Notes under the pieces: generated by a model
Told to the model about the DNA's origin: nothing
Seen by the model: only the letters and a program-made list of their open reading frames with translations
Databases searched by the model: none
Source: a virus
Strand: one strand, 5' to 3'
Length of the DNA: 58,710 bases
IMG/VR virus record: IMGVR_UViG_3300035034_000546
Coordinates: 1-58,710 of that record
Position numbers and translations under genes: made by a program
In this document: in pieces, positions 10,596 to 17,328 of the stretch
Position numbering within the stretch: the stretch's first letter is position 1
Layout: each line of letters starts with the position of its first letter

Positions 10596-11489
10596 ATGTC
10601 AACAAATAATATATGGCCTACCAATAATGTGGGTGATGATAAAAGTAAAACTAATATTAAGCATTTAAGCCCATATTTTAGTAATTCTGGGGATAGACCT
10701 AGAACACCTGTTAGTAAGATAGATACAATAGTTTTCCATTGGACTGGTGGTAGTAGTGCTATCGGTGCTATTAACCACCTATACACCAACGTAAACTCAT
10801 ATCATTTCATAATTGAAAAAGATGGTACTATCATTCAAACCAAACCAATATTAGAAAAAGCAAATCATTCTGGTAGGTCTTATGGCCCAAATGGGTGGTC
10901 ATTAAATGGAACATCGATAGGTATCTCATTTGTTACTGTTGGTGGTATGATTAAGAAAAATCTAATTGAGGGTATTCAACTAGAAAATGGGATTAAATTA
11001 GTTGGTGACATACAAGAAGCTTTAAAGAATGAGGGTGGTGGGCTTAAGTATTTTACAACACACCACCAGATTTCACCAGCAAGAAAAGAAGACCCGTATT
11101 CACTTGAACCAGAAATGATTAGTGGAAAGAATATACAATGGCAACTTAGAAAATTATTAGGTGTTGATATAACATATTGGAGAGCTGGGATGGGACCAAC
11201 ATGGCCAAAGGGTTTAGATGGCTCTTGTAAATGTGTTGATGGCTTAAAATTGGGTGAGTTCGGAAACCACCCAAATCTAAGTGACTCTATTAAAACAACG
11301 GATGGTAAAAAAGTTGCTTGGTGTAAGAAATCAAGTGGTGATTGTTTTAAGAGGGGTCAATCACAAGCCGAAAAATATGATTATGAAACCATGAAAGTAT
11401 TTATAAATTCTAAATTAAAACAGACTGGTAATGATGATTATGATAACCGAGATACAACGGATGAACCAGAAACCACTCCGAAAAAATAA
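10596..11489 (+). CDS. N-acetylmuramoyl-L-alanine amidase (Amidase_2/PGRP fold), endolysin or tail lysin
   Basis: A zinc amidase that would cut the bond between MurNAc and L-Ala in peptidoglycan. The first zinc ligand is H48 in VFHWTGG; the second is in TTHHQISPARKEDP (H156/H157), where the K and D fit the catalytic region of the family. The central SYHFIIEKDGTIIQ and GTSIGISFV strands are also typical. The amidase domain covers about residues 40-190. A Cys-containing C-terminal part (C-K-C, then two further Cys) and a polar Thr/Glu tail of unknown role follow. No signal peptide is seen. The tight junction with the baseplate genes favours a tail-associated or late lysis enzyme; sequence alone does not decide. 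Confidence 0.85.
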   Translation: MSTNNIWPTNNVGDDKSKTNIKHLSPYFSNSGDRPRTPVSKIDTIVFHWTGGSSAIGAINHLYTNVNSYHFIIEKDGTIIQTKPILEKANHSGRSYGPNGWSLNGTSIGISFVTVGGMIKKNLIEGIQLENGIKLVGDIQEALKNEGGGLKYFTTHHQISPARKEDPYSLEPEMISGKNIQWQLRKLLGVDITYWRAGMGPTWPKGLDGSCKCVDGLKLGEFGNHPNLSDSIKTTDGKKVAWCKKSSGDCFKRGQSQAEKYDYETMKVFINSKLKQTGNDDYDNRDTTDEPETTPKK

Positions 11490-11493
11490 TAAT

Positions 11494-11525
11494 TTGTATT
11501 ATTAGATTTATTTTTAGTATCTTTG
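11494..11525 (+). promoter_or_regulatory. Strong Bacteroidetes-type promoter, TTG-N21-TATCTTTG
   Basis: TTG at 11494-11496 and a perfect TAnnTTTG box (TATCTTTG, 11518-11525) with a 21-base spacer. The next start codon is only five bases past the box, so transcription would begin at or next to the ATG and the mRNA would be leaderless or nearly so. Confidence 0.75.
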
Positions 11526-11530
11526 CACAC

Positions 11531-12130
11531 ATGAAGATTGCGAATATAGTAACATGTAATAAGGTAGACGTAACTGATGACATTAATGTTGTCAAGGAGT
11601 TAAGTGATATTATAGAAGGTATTCCAACACTTGTTACATCTTATGCTTGGGTTTCTAAGAATTATGATGATTATGAAATCTATGATAAGAAATTATCGGA
11701 AAACCTTTATTGGACATTTGCTAGAACTGAACGTAGAGATATATTCACAACAGATATTGAGTCTTTTGTAACAATGGCGAATAAAAAACTAATAGAAGAT
11801 ATCAATTACATTTTTATCGATTTAATACAATACCCACCATTAAAAATCAAGAAGATTATTAAGAAGATTTTATCAATAGATAATAGAATTGGGTTTAAAC
11901 ACAATGATATGATATATATCTATGGTGATAAGTTAATTTTTGGTATTGACCTTTATTTAGTTCGATACATGGGATTAAATGTTGAACGGATTGAAAAAAA
12001 GATAATGGATGGGTGTAGTGTGTTTTTAGGTGGTGATGAAATCTTCATAGAATACAAAGATAATTTGGAAAGGCTGAACCATTCTATTAAGTACATACCT
12101 TACTTATATAGTATAAAAAATGCAAAATGA
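11531..12130 (+). CDS. Uncharacterised 199-aa protein, probably host-promoter driven
   Basis: I do not recognise this family. It is a soluble, charged alpha/beta protein with no membrane segment or signal peptide. A basic helix (KIKKIIKKIL) near residues 105-115 is followed by alternating strands (DMIYIYGDKLIFGIDLYLV). It is separated from the tail genes by its own strong host-type promoter, and its start codon sits almost on the expected transcription start. That suggests early or constitutive expression, unlike its structural neighbours. The function is open; a host-takeover or regulatory role is only a guess from the promoter. Confidence 0.6.
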   Translation: MKIANIVTCNKVDVTDDINVVKELSDIIEGIPTLVTSYAWVSKNYDDYEIYDKKLSENLYWTFARTERRDIFTTDIESFVTMANKKLIEDINYIFIDLIQYPPLKIKKIIKKILSIDNRIGFKHNDMIYIYGDKLIFGIDLYLVRYMGLNVERIEKKIMDGCSVFLGGDEIFIEYKDNLERLNHSIKYIPYLYSIKNAK

Positions 12131-12174
12131 TGTGAGTATATTTGATATATTGATGTTTTTTTAGTGATTTGTTG

Positions 12175-12182
12175 GTATTTAT
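12175..12182 (+). promoter_or_regulatory. Candidate phage promoter motif GTATTTAT
   Basis: GTATTTAT lies 32 bases before the start of the 60-aa acidic protein. A TATATTTG box at 12137-12144 lies further upstream but has no TTG at the right distance. See the recurring motif described under findings. Confidence 0.35.
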
Positions 12183-12214
12183 AATAAAGAATAATGTATA
12201 AAAACTAATTAATT

Positions 12215-12397
12215 ATGTCAGACAATAAAAATAAAGAAAACATTGACCAAGAGTTAGACCAATTCTTAGGTGATGAAGAACCAAAACAAGAAGATTGTAA
12301 TGGAGATAAAGAATGTATGATTAAACAAAATCAAGGTCTTGTAGAAAGAATAAATAAAACTATTGTAACAGAAGACGGTAGACAACTTTTAATGTAA
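12215..12397 (+). CDS. Small acidic protein (60 aa), unassigned
   Basis: A short, strongly acidic, Gln/Glu-rich protein with two Cys residues (CNGDKEC), and the only long helix at its C-terminal half. It starts after an A-rich leader and sits eight bases before another acidic gene, so the two are likely co-expressed. A candidate phage promoter lies just upstream. I cannot assign a family; small acidic proteins next to structural genes are sometimes scaffold or head/tail accessory proteins, but nothing here proves that. Confidence 0.5.
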   Translation: MSDNKNKENIDQELDQFLGDEEPKQEDCNGDKECMIKQNQGLVERINKTIVTEDGRQLLM

Positions 12398-12404
12398 TAC
12401 AATT

Positions 12405-13163
12405 ATGGACAAGAAGAAATTATTAAACGAAGAGATTAAGAGGTTTAACATGCTTAATGAGTATTCTTTCTATGTTCCAGAAGGTGATGACCCAGAGGGT
12501 GAGATTAATGACTTACTATTAAGTGAGGAAGACCCAGAAGAGGAACCAGAGGAAGCCCCAGAAGGTGAACCAGACCTAGATGGTCTTGAAGCTGAATTAG
12601 ATGGAGACAGTGGTGATGTTGCTGACCCAGAAATGGAAGGTGACCCAGTTGATGATATGGGTGATGAACCTATAATAGATGAACCATCTGATGATATGGG
12701 TGAAGAACCTATGATGGACGAACCACAAGAAGATGAAGTTGAATTAGATGTAACTGAATTAGTTGCTAGTACAGATGAAGCAACACAAGCGGCTGCTGAT
12801 GCAAATGATAAGGTAGACCAACTAATGGGGATGGTTTCAAAGTTAGAAGCTCAATTATCTGATGTTAACAGTATTGGTAGTAAGATTGATAATTTAGAAA
12901 ATGAATTAGAGAAACGCTCACCAACCCCAGAAGAAAAAATTGAAATGAGGTCTTTAGATTCTTACCCATATAACCTTAAACTTACCGATTTTTGGAAAAC
13001 ACAAGAAGGTAAATATGATGTATTAGGTAATGATGAAAATGAAGGAAAACCAGAAGAATACACATTAACTAAAGACGACATTGAGTCAGATTATTCTGAA
13101 TCATCAGTTAAATCAAGTCTTGATAGTATGGAGGATGATGAGTATGAAGAAGAAGAAATTTAA
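12405..13163 (+). CDS. Highly acidic, repeat-containing protein (252 aa), possibly virion/scaffold
   Basis: The N-terminus KKLLNEEIKRFNMLNEY resembles the helical leader seen on several structural proteins of environmental myophages. Residues about 25-110 are almost entirely Asp, Glu, Pro and Gly. They include an imperfect duplication, DDMGDEPIIDEP followed by DDMGEEPMMDEP. A predicted coiled coil follows (about 115-165, with heptad Leu/Val), and the C-terminus is another acidic run. Overall charge is very negative, as in prohead core/scaffold proteins or DNA mimics. The gene ends directly before a strong terminator, so it closes this transcription unit. Function is inferred from composition only. 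Confidence 0.5.
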   Translation: MDKKKLLNEEIKRFNMLNEYSFYVPEGDDPEGEINDLLLSEEDPEEEPEEAPEGEPDLDGLEAELDGDSGDVADPEMEGDPVDDMGDEPIIDEPSDDMGEEPMMDEPQEDEVELDVTELVASTDEATQAAADANDKVDQLMGMVSKLEAQLSDVNSIGSKIDNLENELEKRSPTPEEKIEMRSLDSYPYNLKLTDFWKTQEGKYDVLGNDENEGKPEEYTLTKDDIESDYSESSVKSSLDSMEDDEYEEEEI

Positions 13164-13181
13164 AAAGCAATAAAAAACAAT

Positions 13182-13212
13182 AAAAAAGTCCCATAACTGG
13201 GACTTTTTTTTA
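13182..13212 (+). terminator. Rho-independent terminator
   Basis: Stem AGTCCCA/TGGGACT with a four-base loop, flanked by an A-run and followed by eight Ts. It ends the 12.2-13.2 kb unit. The A-run also makes it partly usable in the other direction. Confidence 0.9.
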
Positions 13213-13237
13213 TGTTTAAAATTTTTTATGGTTTATG

Positions 13238-13268
13238 TTGCATGATATTAAAATATGGTGCATATTTG
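13238..13268 (+). promoter_or_regulatory. Bacteroidetes-type promoter, TTG-N20-CATATTTG
   Basis: TTG at 13238-13240, a 20-base spacer and CATATTTG at 13261-13268, one mismatch from TAnnTTTG. It would give a leader of about 125 bases to the SSB gene. Confidence 0.45.
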
Positions 13269-13301
13269 TAAAAAATTAATAAACTTATTTAAAAAAATCA
13301 C

Positions 13302-13329
13302 TTGACTTTTTGAATAAATTTAGTATAAT
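13302..13329 (+). promoter_or_regulatory. Sigma-70-like promoter, TTGACT-N16-TATAAT
   Basis: TTGACT at 13302-13307 and TATAAT at 13324-13329 with a 16-base spacer, ahead of the SSB gene. This is the classical bacterial pattern rather than the Bacteroidetes one, so its use in the presumed host is uncertain. Transcription would start near 13336. Confidence 0.4.
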
Positions 13330-13342
13330 TATAAGATGAAGC

Positions 13343-13362
13343 TAACTCGTAAGCTAGAGTTA
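13343..13362 (+). promoter_or_regulatory. Leader hairpin before the SSB gene
   Basis: TAACTC (13343-13348) pairs with GAGTTA (13357-13362) around an eight-base loop, inside the 5' leader of the gp32-like gene. T4 gp32 represses its own translation by binding a structured leader; a similar role here is only an analogy. Confidence 0.3.
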
Positions 13363-13398
13363 AATAAAGTAAATAATAACAAATAAAAACAAACAAAC

Positions 13399-14364
13399 AT
13401 GAGTAGATTAGAAGCTATGAAGGAGCAGTACAAAACAAACAGTACGCCCACAAAGAAAAAAGCGTCAAACGTTTTTGATGCAAAAAATTATTTTGGGACA
13501 TTCCTTGAAGATGGAGTAAACAGTGCCCAAAAACAAGTTCGTATTATAGAACCAGAAGGAGAATCAGAATCTCCGTTCGTGGAGATTTTTGGTCATAAGA
13601 AAAAAGTAGATGGTAAATGGAGAACATTCATTTGTCCAAAACATGAGAAAGGTGAAAAATGTCCATTCTGTGAGGCTAGAGAAATACTATTAGCCGAAGG
13701 TAGTGAAGAATCAAAAAAAGAATCTCACACATTTTCAGCTAAGAAGATGTATGTGGTAAAATTAATCGATAGAGAAAATCCAGACGATGGGGTTAAATTC
13801 TGGAGGTTTAATCACCACTACAAAAATGCTGGAACATTTGACAAAATTAACGCATCTAATGGAACTTTACCAGAGGGTGAAGACCCAGTATCGTCTAGAT
13901 TTGGTAGAGATATGTCTATATCAGTAACTAGAGATGGTAAAATTTCTGTGGTAACTGGGGTTAATTATAGCATGTCACAAACACCATTATCTACTGATGA
14001 AGAGCAATTAACTGCTTGGAGAACTTCTGCAAATGAAAAATCTTGGGAAGATGTTTATTCGGTTAAACCTTACGAGTATTTAGAAATCATTGTTAGGGGT
14101 GGTGTTCCAATGTGGGATAAAACACTTAACGGTGAAGGTGGATGGGTTGATAAGGTTGAAGCTAATGAAACCAAACCATCAACACCAGAAAACGAACACG
14201 ATAGTGAATTATCTACGGGTGTTTCAAATGCAAATGCAACAACTGACACTGAAAAAGTAACACCATCGGCAGAATCTGCGGAGCCAGTTGTTAAATCTGA
14301 GACAAGCACTGAACCAGTAAAAAATACTGAGGAAGAGGACGAGGAAGATGACTTACCATTTTAA
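13399..14364 (+). CDS. gp32: gp32-like single-stranded DNA-binding protein
   Basis: SSB of the T4 gp32 type, which coats single-stranded DNA and coordinates replication and recombination proteins. The basic N-terminal arm (about 1-25) would give cooperativity. The core has a zinc site of C79, H82, C88 and C91 (pattern C-x2-H-x5-C-x2-C), and aromatic strands such as VKFWRFNHHY supply DNA contacts. The tail from about 245 is Ser/Thr/Glu-rich and ends EEDEEDDLPF. That is strikingly like the protein-docking tip of bacterial SSB (DDDIPF), which T4 gp32 lacks. The length of 321 residues is close to T4 gp32 (301). It is the first gene of the replication block and has two candidate promoters and a leader hairpin. 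Confidence 0.88.
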   Translation: MSRLEAMKEQYKTNSTPTKKKASNVFDAKNYFGTFLEDGVNSAQKQVRIIEPEGESESPFVEIFGHKKKVDGKWRTFICPKHEKGEKCPFCEAREILLAEGSEESKKESHTFSAKKMYVVKLIDRENPDDGVKFWRFNHHYKNAGTFDKINASNGTLPEGEDPVSSRFGRDMSISVTRDGKISVVTGVNYSMSQTPLSTDEEQLTAWRTSANEKSWEDVYSVKPYEYLEIIVRGGVPMWDKTLNGEGGWVDKVEANETKPSTPENEHDSELSTGVSNANATTDTEKVTPSAESAEPVVKSETSTEPVKNTEEEDEEDDLPF

Positions 14365-14383
14365 ACAAGTCAAATGAGATATT

Positions 14384-14406
14384 GGGGACCACTTTTGGTG
14401 GTCCCC
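14384..14406 (+). terminator. Hairpin after the SSB gene (weak terminator or mRNA 3' stabiliser)
   Basis: A nine-base stem GGGGACCAC/GTGGTCCCC with loop TTTTG, followed by ATTGTTTCT rather than a clean T-run. It probably reduces read-through or protects the SSB transcript, allowing more SSB than UvsX. Confidence 0.55.
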
Positions 14407-14446
14407 ATTGTTTCTAAAAATAACGATAGATTAATTATTAAATATA

Positions 14447-15544
14447 ATGGCTAAAAAGGCACCTAAAAAAGCAGTGGGAAAAACAAACTTCGATTTAAAA
14501 AGTTTTAAAAAAAATAAAGGGATAGACATTACTGTAAAAGAAAAAGAGTTAACATGGATACCATTATCCGAGTCTTTTCATGAAGCATTAAAAATACCAG
14601 GAGTCGCCAGAGGATATTTTACTAGTTTTAGAGGTTACTCAAACACAGGAAAGTCAACAGCAATTTATGAAGCAGTAGCTGGTGCACAAAAAATAGGTGA
14701 CTTACCAGTGATAATTGAAACTGAGGGTAACTGGTCATGGGACCACGCAAAGAACATCGGGGTTAAGTTTACAGAGGTCGTTGATGAAGAAACTGGAGAA
14801 ATTATTGATTATGAGGGTGACTTCATTTTTGTAAACGGGGATGACTTATTACAAAGATATAAATGTGTTGATTACTCTAATGGAAAGGAAGGCACTAAAA
14901 CACTTAGAAGTGAACCAATCATTGAGGACATTTCTAGGTTTATGACAGAATTACTTGATGCCCAAGAAGAAGGCCTATTAGAAAGAGATTTATGTTTTCT
15001 TTGGGATTCAGTTGGTTCCCTTAACGGATGGCAATCAGTAATATCTAAATCTAACAACAATCAATGGAACGCTGGCTCAATGGAAACAGCATTTAAATCA
15101 CTGGTTAATCATAGATTACCAGCATCTAGAAGAATGGGTAAAAAGTACACTAACACATTTGCAGTCGTTCAAAAGATTTGGTTAGATAATATGAATACAG
15201 TTATTAAACATAAGGGTGGGGAAGCATTTTTCTATGCGCCTAGAGTTATTGTACACTTTGGTGGAATACTAACTCACTCAACGGTTAAGTTGAAGGCCAC
15301 TACTGGTGGTGAAACATACCAATTCGGAATAACAACTAAAGTTAGGTGTGAAAAGAACCAAGTTAACGGGGTCGAAGAGCAAGGTAAATTATCTTCAACA
15401 CCACATGGTTATTGGAATCCAGATAAAATTGTTGAGTATACTAAGACACATAAAAAGTATTTACTTGAAAAACTAAACAAGACTATGGGTGAGTTTACTA
15501 TAGAATATGAAGAAAGTGAAGACGAACCCGAAACATACGCTTAA
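14447..15544 (+). CDS. uvsX: UvsX/RecA-like recombinase
   Basis: A strand-exchange ATPase of the RecA family that forms filaments on single-stranded DNA and drives recombination-dependent replication. Walker A is GYSNTGKST (about residues 63-71). Walker B is in LCFLWDSVG (about 182-190), with a polar residue in place of one hydrophobic residue. The N-terminus is Lys-rich and the C-terminus acidic (EESEDEPE), as in other RecA proteins. An acidic catalytic Glu candidate lies in IIETEGNWSWD. The 365-aa length is near T4 UvsX (391). It sits between SSB and the flap nuclease, the usual recombination neighbourhood in T4-like phages. Confidence 0.88.
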   Translation: MAKKAPKKAVGKTNFDLKSFKKNKGIDITVKEKELTWIPLSESFHEALKIPGVARGYFTSFRGYSNTGKSTAIYEAVAGAQKIGDLPVIIETEGNWSWDHAKNIGVKFTEVVDEETGEIIDYEGDFIFVNGDDLLQRYKCVDYSNGKEGTKTLRSEPIIEDISRFMTELLDAQEEGLLERDLCFLWDSVGSLNGWQSVISKSNNNQWNAGSMETAFKSLVNHRLPASRRMGKKYTNTFAVVQKIWLDNMNTVIKHKGGEAFFYAPRVIVHFGGILTHSTVKLKATTGGETYQFGITTKVRCEKNQVNGVEEQGKLSSTPHGYWNPDKIVEYTKTHKKYLLEKLNKTMGEFTIEYEESEDEPETYA

Positions 15545-15578
15545 TTAAATTTATTGTTAAACCCTATAAATCACAAAT

Positions 15579-16673
15579 GTGAATAGAAAACCACCCAGAA
15601 GTGGGAAGAAAAAAGAAATATTAAACACACTATTAGTCGATGGAAACGCATTGTTTAAGACAGGCTTTTTTGGGGCTAGTAGTGAATTTAATAGAAATGG
15701 TACCCATATAGGTGGTATCTATCAATTTATTACAGTTTTACGTAGATTACTATCAGATAACCTTTATCATCAAGTATACGTCTTTTGGGACGGTACCTTT
15801 AGTGGTAAACTAAGGTATAACTTCTATCCAGATTATAAATATGCTCGTGGTAAAGATTTTATTAATGGAACCCACCCAGTAGACGAAAGTGAAGTATATC
15901 AGAAACTTAGAATATCAAAATACCTTGAAGAATTATTTATTCGACAAATAAAAGATGATATGGTTGAAAGTGATGATTATATAGCGTATTATTGTAAAAC
16001 GAAAAAGCCACACGAAGCTATCACCATTTGTACAAATGATAGGGATATGGCCCAGTTGATTAATCGGGGAATCAGAATATATTTTTGTGACCCACAAATT
16101 AAAAATTATGTAACACTTGCAAATTTTAATGATTACTTCAAATACCACAGAGAAAATGCCGCATTGGTAAAATCGATGATTGGCGATAATTCTGATAGTA
16201 TACGAGGAATCAAAAGATTAGGAGAACCAACACTCCTTAAAATCTTTCCAGAACTTACAGAACGGAAAGTAACCCTAGAAGAAATTCTTATAAAAGCGGA
16301 TAAGCTGCAAAACGAAAGATTAGAGGCTAAGAAAAAACCACTAGGAATTCTAACCAACATTATCCAAGGTATCACCACTACTAGACCAGATGAAAGTGGG
16401 GTTTCCAATGACCTAATATTAGGTATGGAATTCTACGAAACAACTTGGAAGTTGGTGAACCTATCAGAACCTTTAATGACGGAAACTGCTTTGGGGCGTT
16501 TAGATGAGTATCTAGATGCACCTTTAAATCCAGAAGGAAGGGGGATAAAGAACGCCTACACCTTAATAAAAGAAGATGGTGTAGACCATGTAATCGGAAA
16601 ATCTAGGTTGGATGATTATTTAGTCCCATTCAAGAAAATAATGGATAGGGAACGAAGGAAAATAACAGAGTAA
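15579..16673 (+). CDS. rnh: RNase H / 5'-3' flap exonuclease (T4 Rnh-like, FEN family)
   Basis: A PIN/FEN-fold nuclease that would remove RNA primers and 5' flaps on the lagging strand. Metal-binding acidic positions are visible in LLVDGNALF (about 18-26), VFWDG (about 68-72), DDMVESDDYIAYY (about 127-139) and TNDRDMAQL (about 151-160). The helix-hairpin-helix DNA-binding part is MIGDNSDSIRGIKRLG (about 205-220). I use the GTG start: the overlapping ATG at 15577 is directly followed by TGA, and no ATG lies before the first conserved motif. The length (364) exceeds T4 Rnh (305) by a C-terminal extension. Confidence 0.85.
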   Translation: MNRKPPRSGKKKEILNTLLVDGNALFKTGFFGASSEFNRNGTHIGGIYQFITVLRRLLSDNLYHQVYVFWDGTFSGKLRYNFYPDYKYARGKDFINGTHPVDESEVYQKLRISKYLEELFIRQIKDDMVESDDYIAYYCKTKKPHEAITICTNDRDMAQLINRGIRIYFCDPQIKNYVTLANFNDYFKYHRENAALVKSMIGDNSDSIRGIKRLGEPTLLKIFPELTERKVTLEEILIKADKLQNERLEAKKKPLGILTNIIQGITTTRPDESGVSNDLILGMEFYETTWKLVNLSEPLMTETALGRLDEYLDAPLNPEGRGIKNAYTLIKEDGVDHVIGKSRLDDYLVPFKKIMDRERRKITE

Positions 16674-16686
16674 AATAAATAAAATT

Positions 16687-17295
16687 ATGAAAGATAGAAA
16701 AATAGAACAACACCCTTTTGAATTTGTCTTAAAAATTAATGGAAACATTATTTGTCAAAGATTCTTCAATATACACAATTTCAATGAAGATGTAATAGAC
16801 TCATTAGAAATGAAAGAATTGTTAGACCGAATCACAGGTATGGATAATGTAAATGGTTGGGAAATGGGAATCATTCCAGATTACCTAAAAAATAGGTCTT
16901 GCGAGTACTTACAATTTTTCGAAGATAACCAACATTTATCATATAAAAATAAAGATGGTGAAAATAAAAATATCTGGGAGAAAGGGGATATGTATTCTTT
17001 CGAAATTAAAATCGATGGTGAAGTAGTTGGTGTTAGCCAATTTGATGCAAGTACATTCCCACCAAAAATTAGATACAAAGTTAATTTAAAACACCAAACA
17101 AATATCTGGGGTGAAAAGGAATTAAACACTAAAGGATTACCAATCCAATTAGATATTCTTCCAAGAATCACAAAAGAAATTAAAAAAACTTTCTCAAGAA
17201 AGTCATACACTAATGAGTATATGGGGTACTCTTTAGATTATAATACAAAACTAAGGGCAGAATATGCCGATAAACTTCAAACTTTGTACGCATAA
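16687..17295 (+). CDS. Uncharacterised protein between flap nuclease and helicase (202 aa)
   Basis: I do not recognise the family. The protein is soluble and mixed alpha/beta, begins with a strand-turn motif (FEFVLKINGNIICQRFFNI), repeats a similar strand later (YSFEIKIDGEVVGVSQF), and has a basic C-terminal third (EIKKTFSRKSYTNEY). The two similar hairpins suggest a duplicated beta unit. It lies 14 bases after the flap nuclease and 33 before the helicase, so it is probably part of the replication unit. In T4 the helicase loader gp59 occupies a similar neighbourhood and is similar in size (217 aa), but I see no shared motif, so that is a lead rather than a call. Confidence 0.55.
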   Translation: MKDRKIEQHPFEFVLKINGNIICQRFFNIHNFNEDVIDSLEMKELLDRITGMDNVNGWEMGIIPDYLKNRSCEYLQFFEDNQHLSYKNKDGENKNIWEKGDMYSFEIKIDGEVVGVSQFDASTFPPKIRYKVNLKHQTNIWGEKELNTKGLPIQLDILPRITKEIKKTFSRKSYTNEYMGYSLDYNTKLRAEYADKLQTLYA

Positions 17296-17298
17296 AAT

Positions 17299-17307
17299 GT
17301 ATTTATT
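17299..17307 (+). promoter_or_regulatory. Candidate phage promoter motif GTATTTATT
   Basis: This copy of the recurring GTATTTAT motif lies 22 bases before the helicase start. It is the only copy placed before a replication gene. Confidence 0.3.
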
Positions 17308-17328
17308 AAAAACAGTATTTCGCTAATT

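Noticed and set aside
12137-12144. TATATTTG as a promoter before the 60-aa gene
   Set aside because: It has no TTG at a suitable distance and lies 70 bases from the start; the GTATTTAT motif nearer the gene is a better candidate.
15577-15581. ATG start for the flap nuclease at 15577
   Set aside because: It is directly followed by TGA; the overlapping GTG at 15579 opens the long frame.
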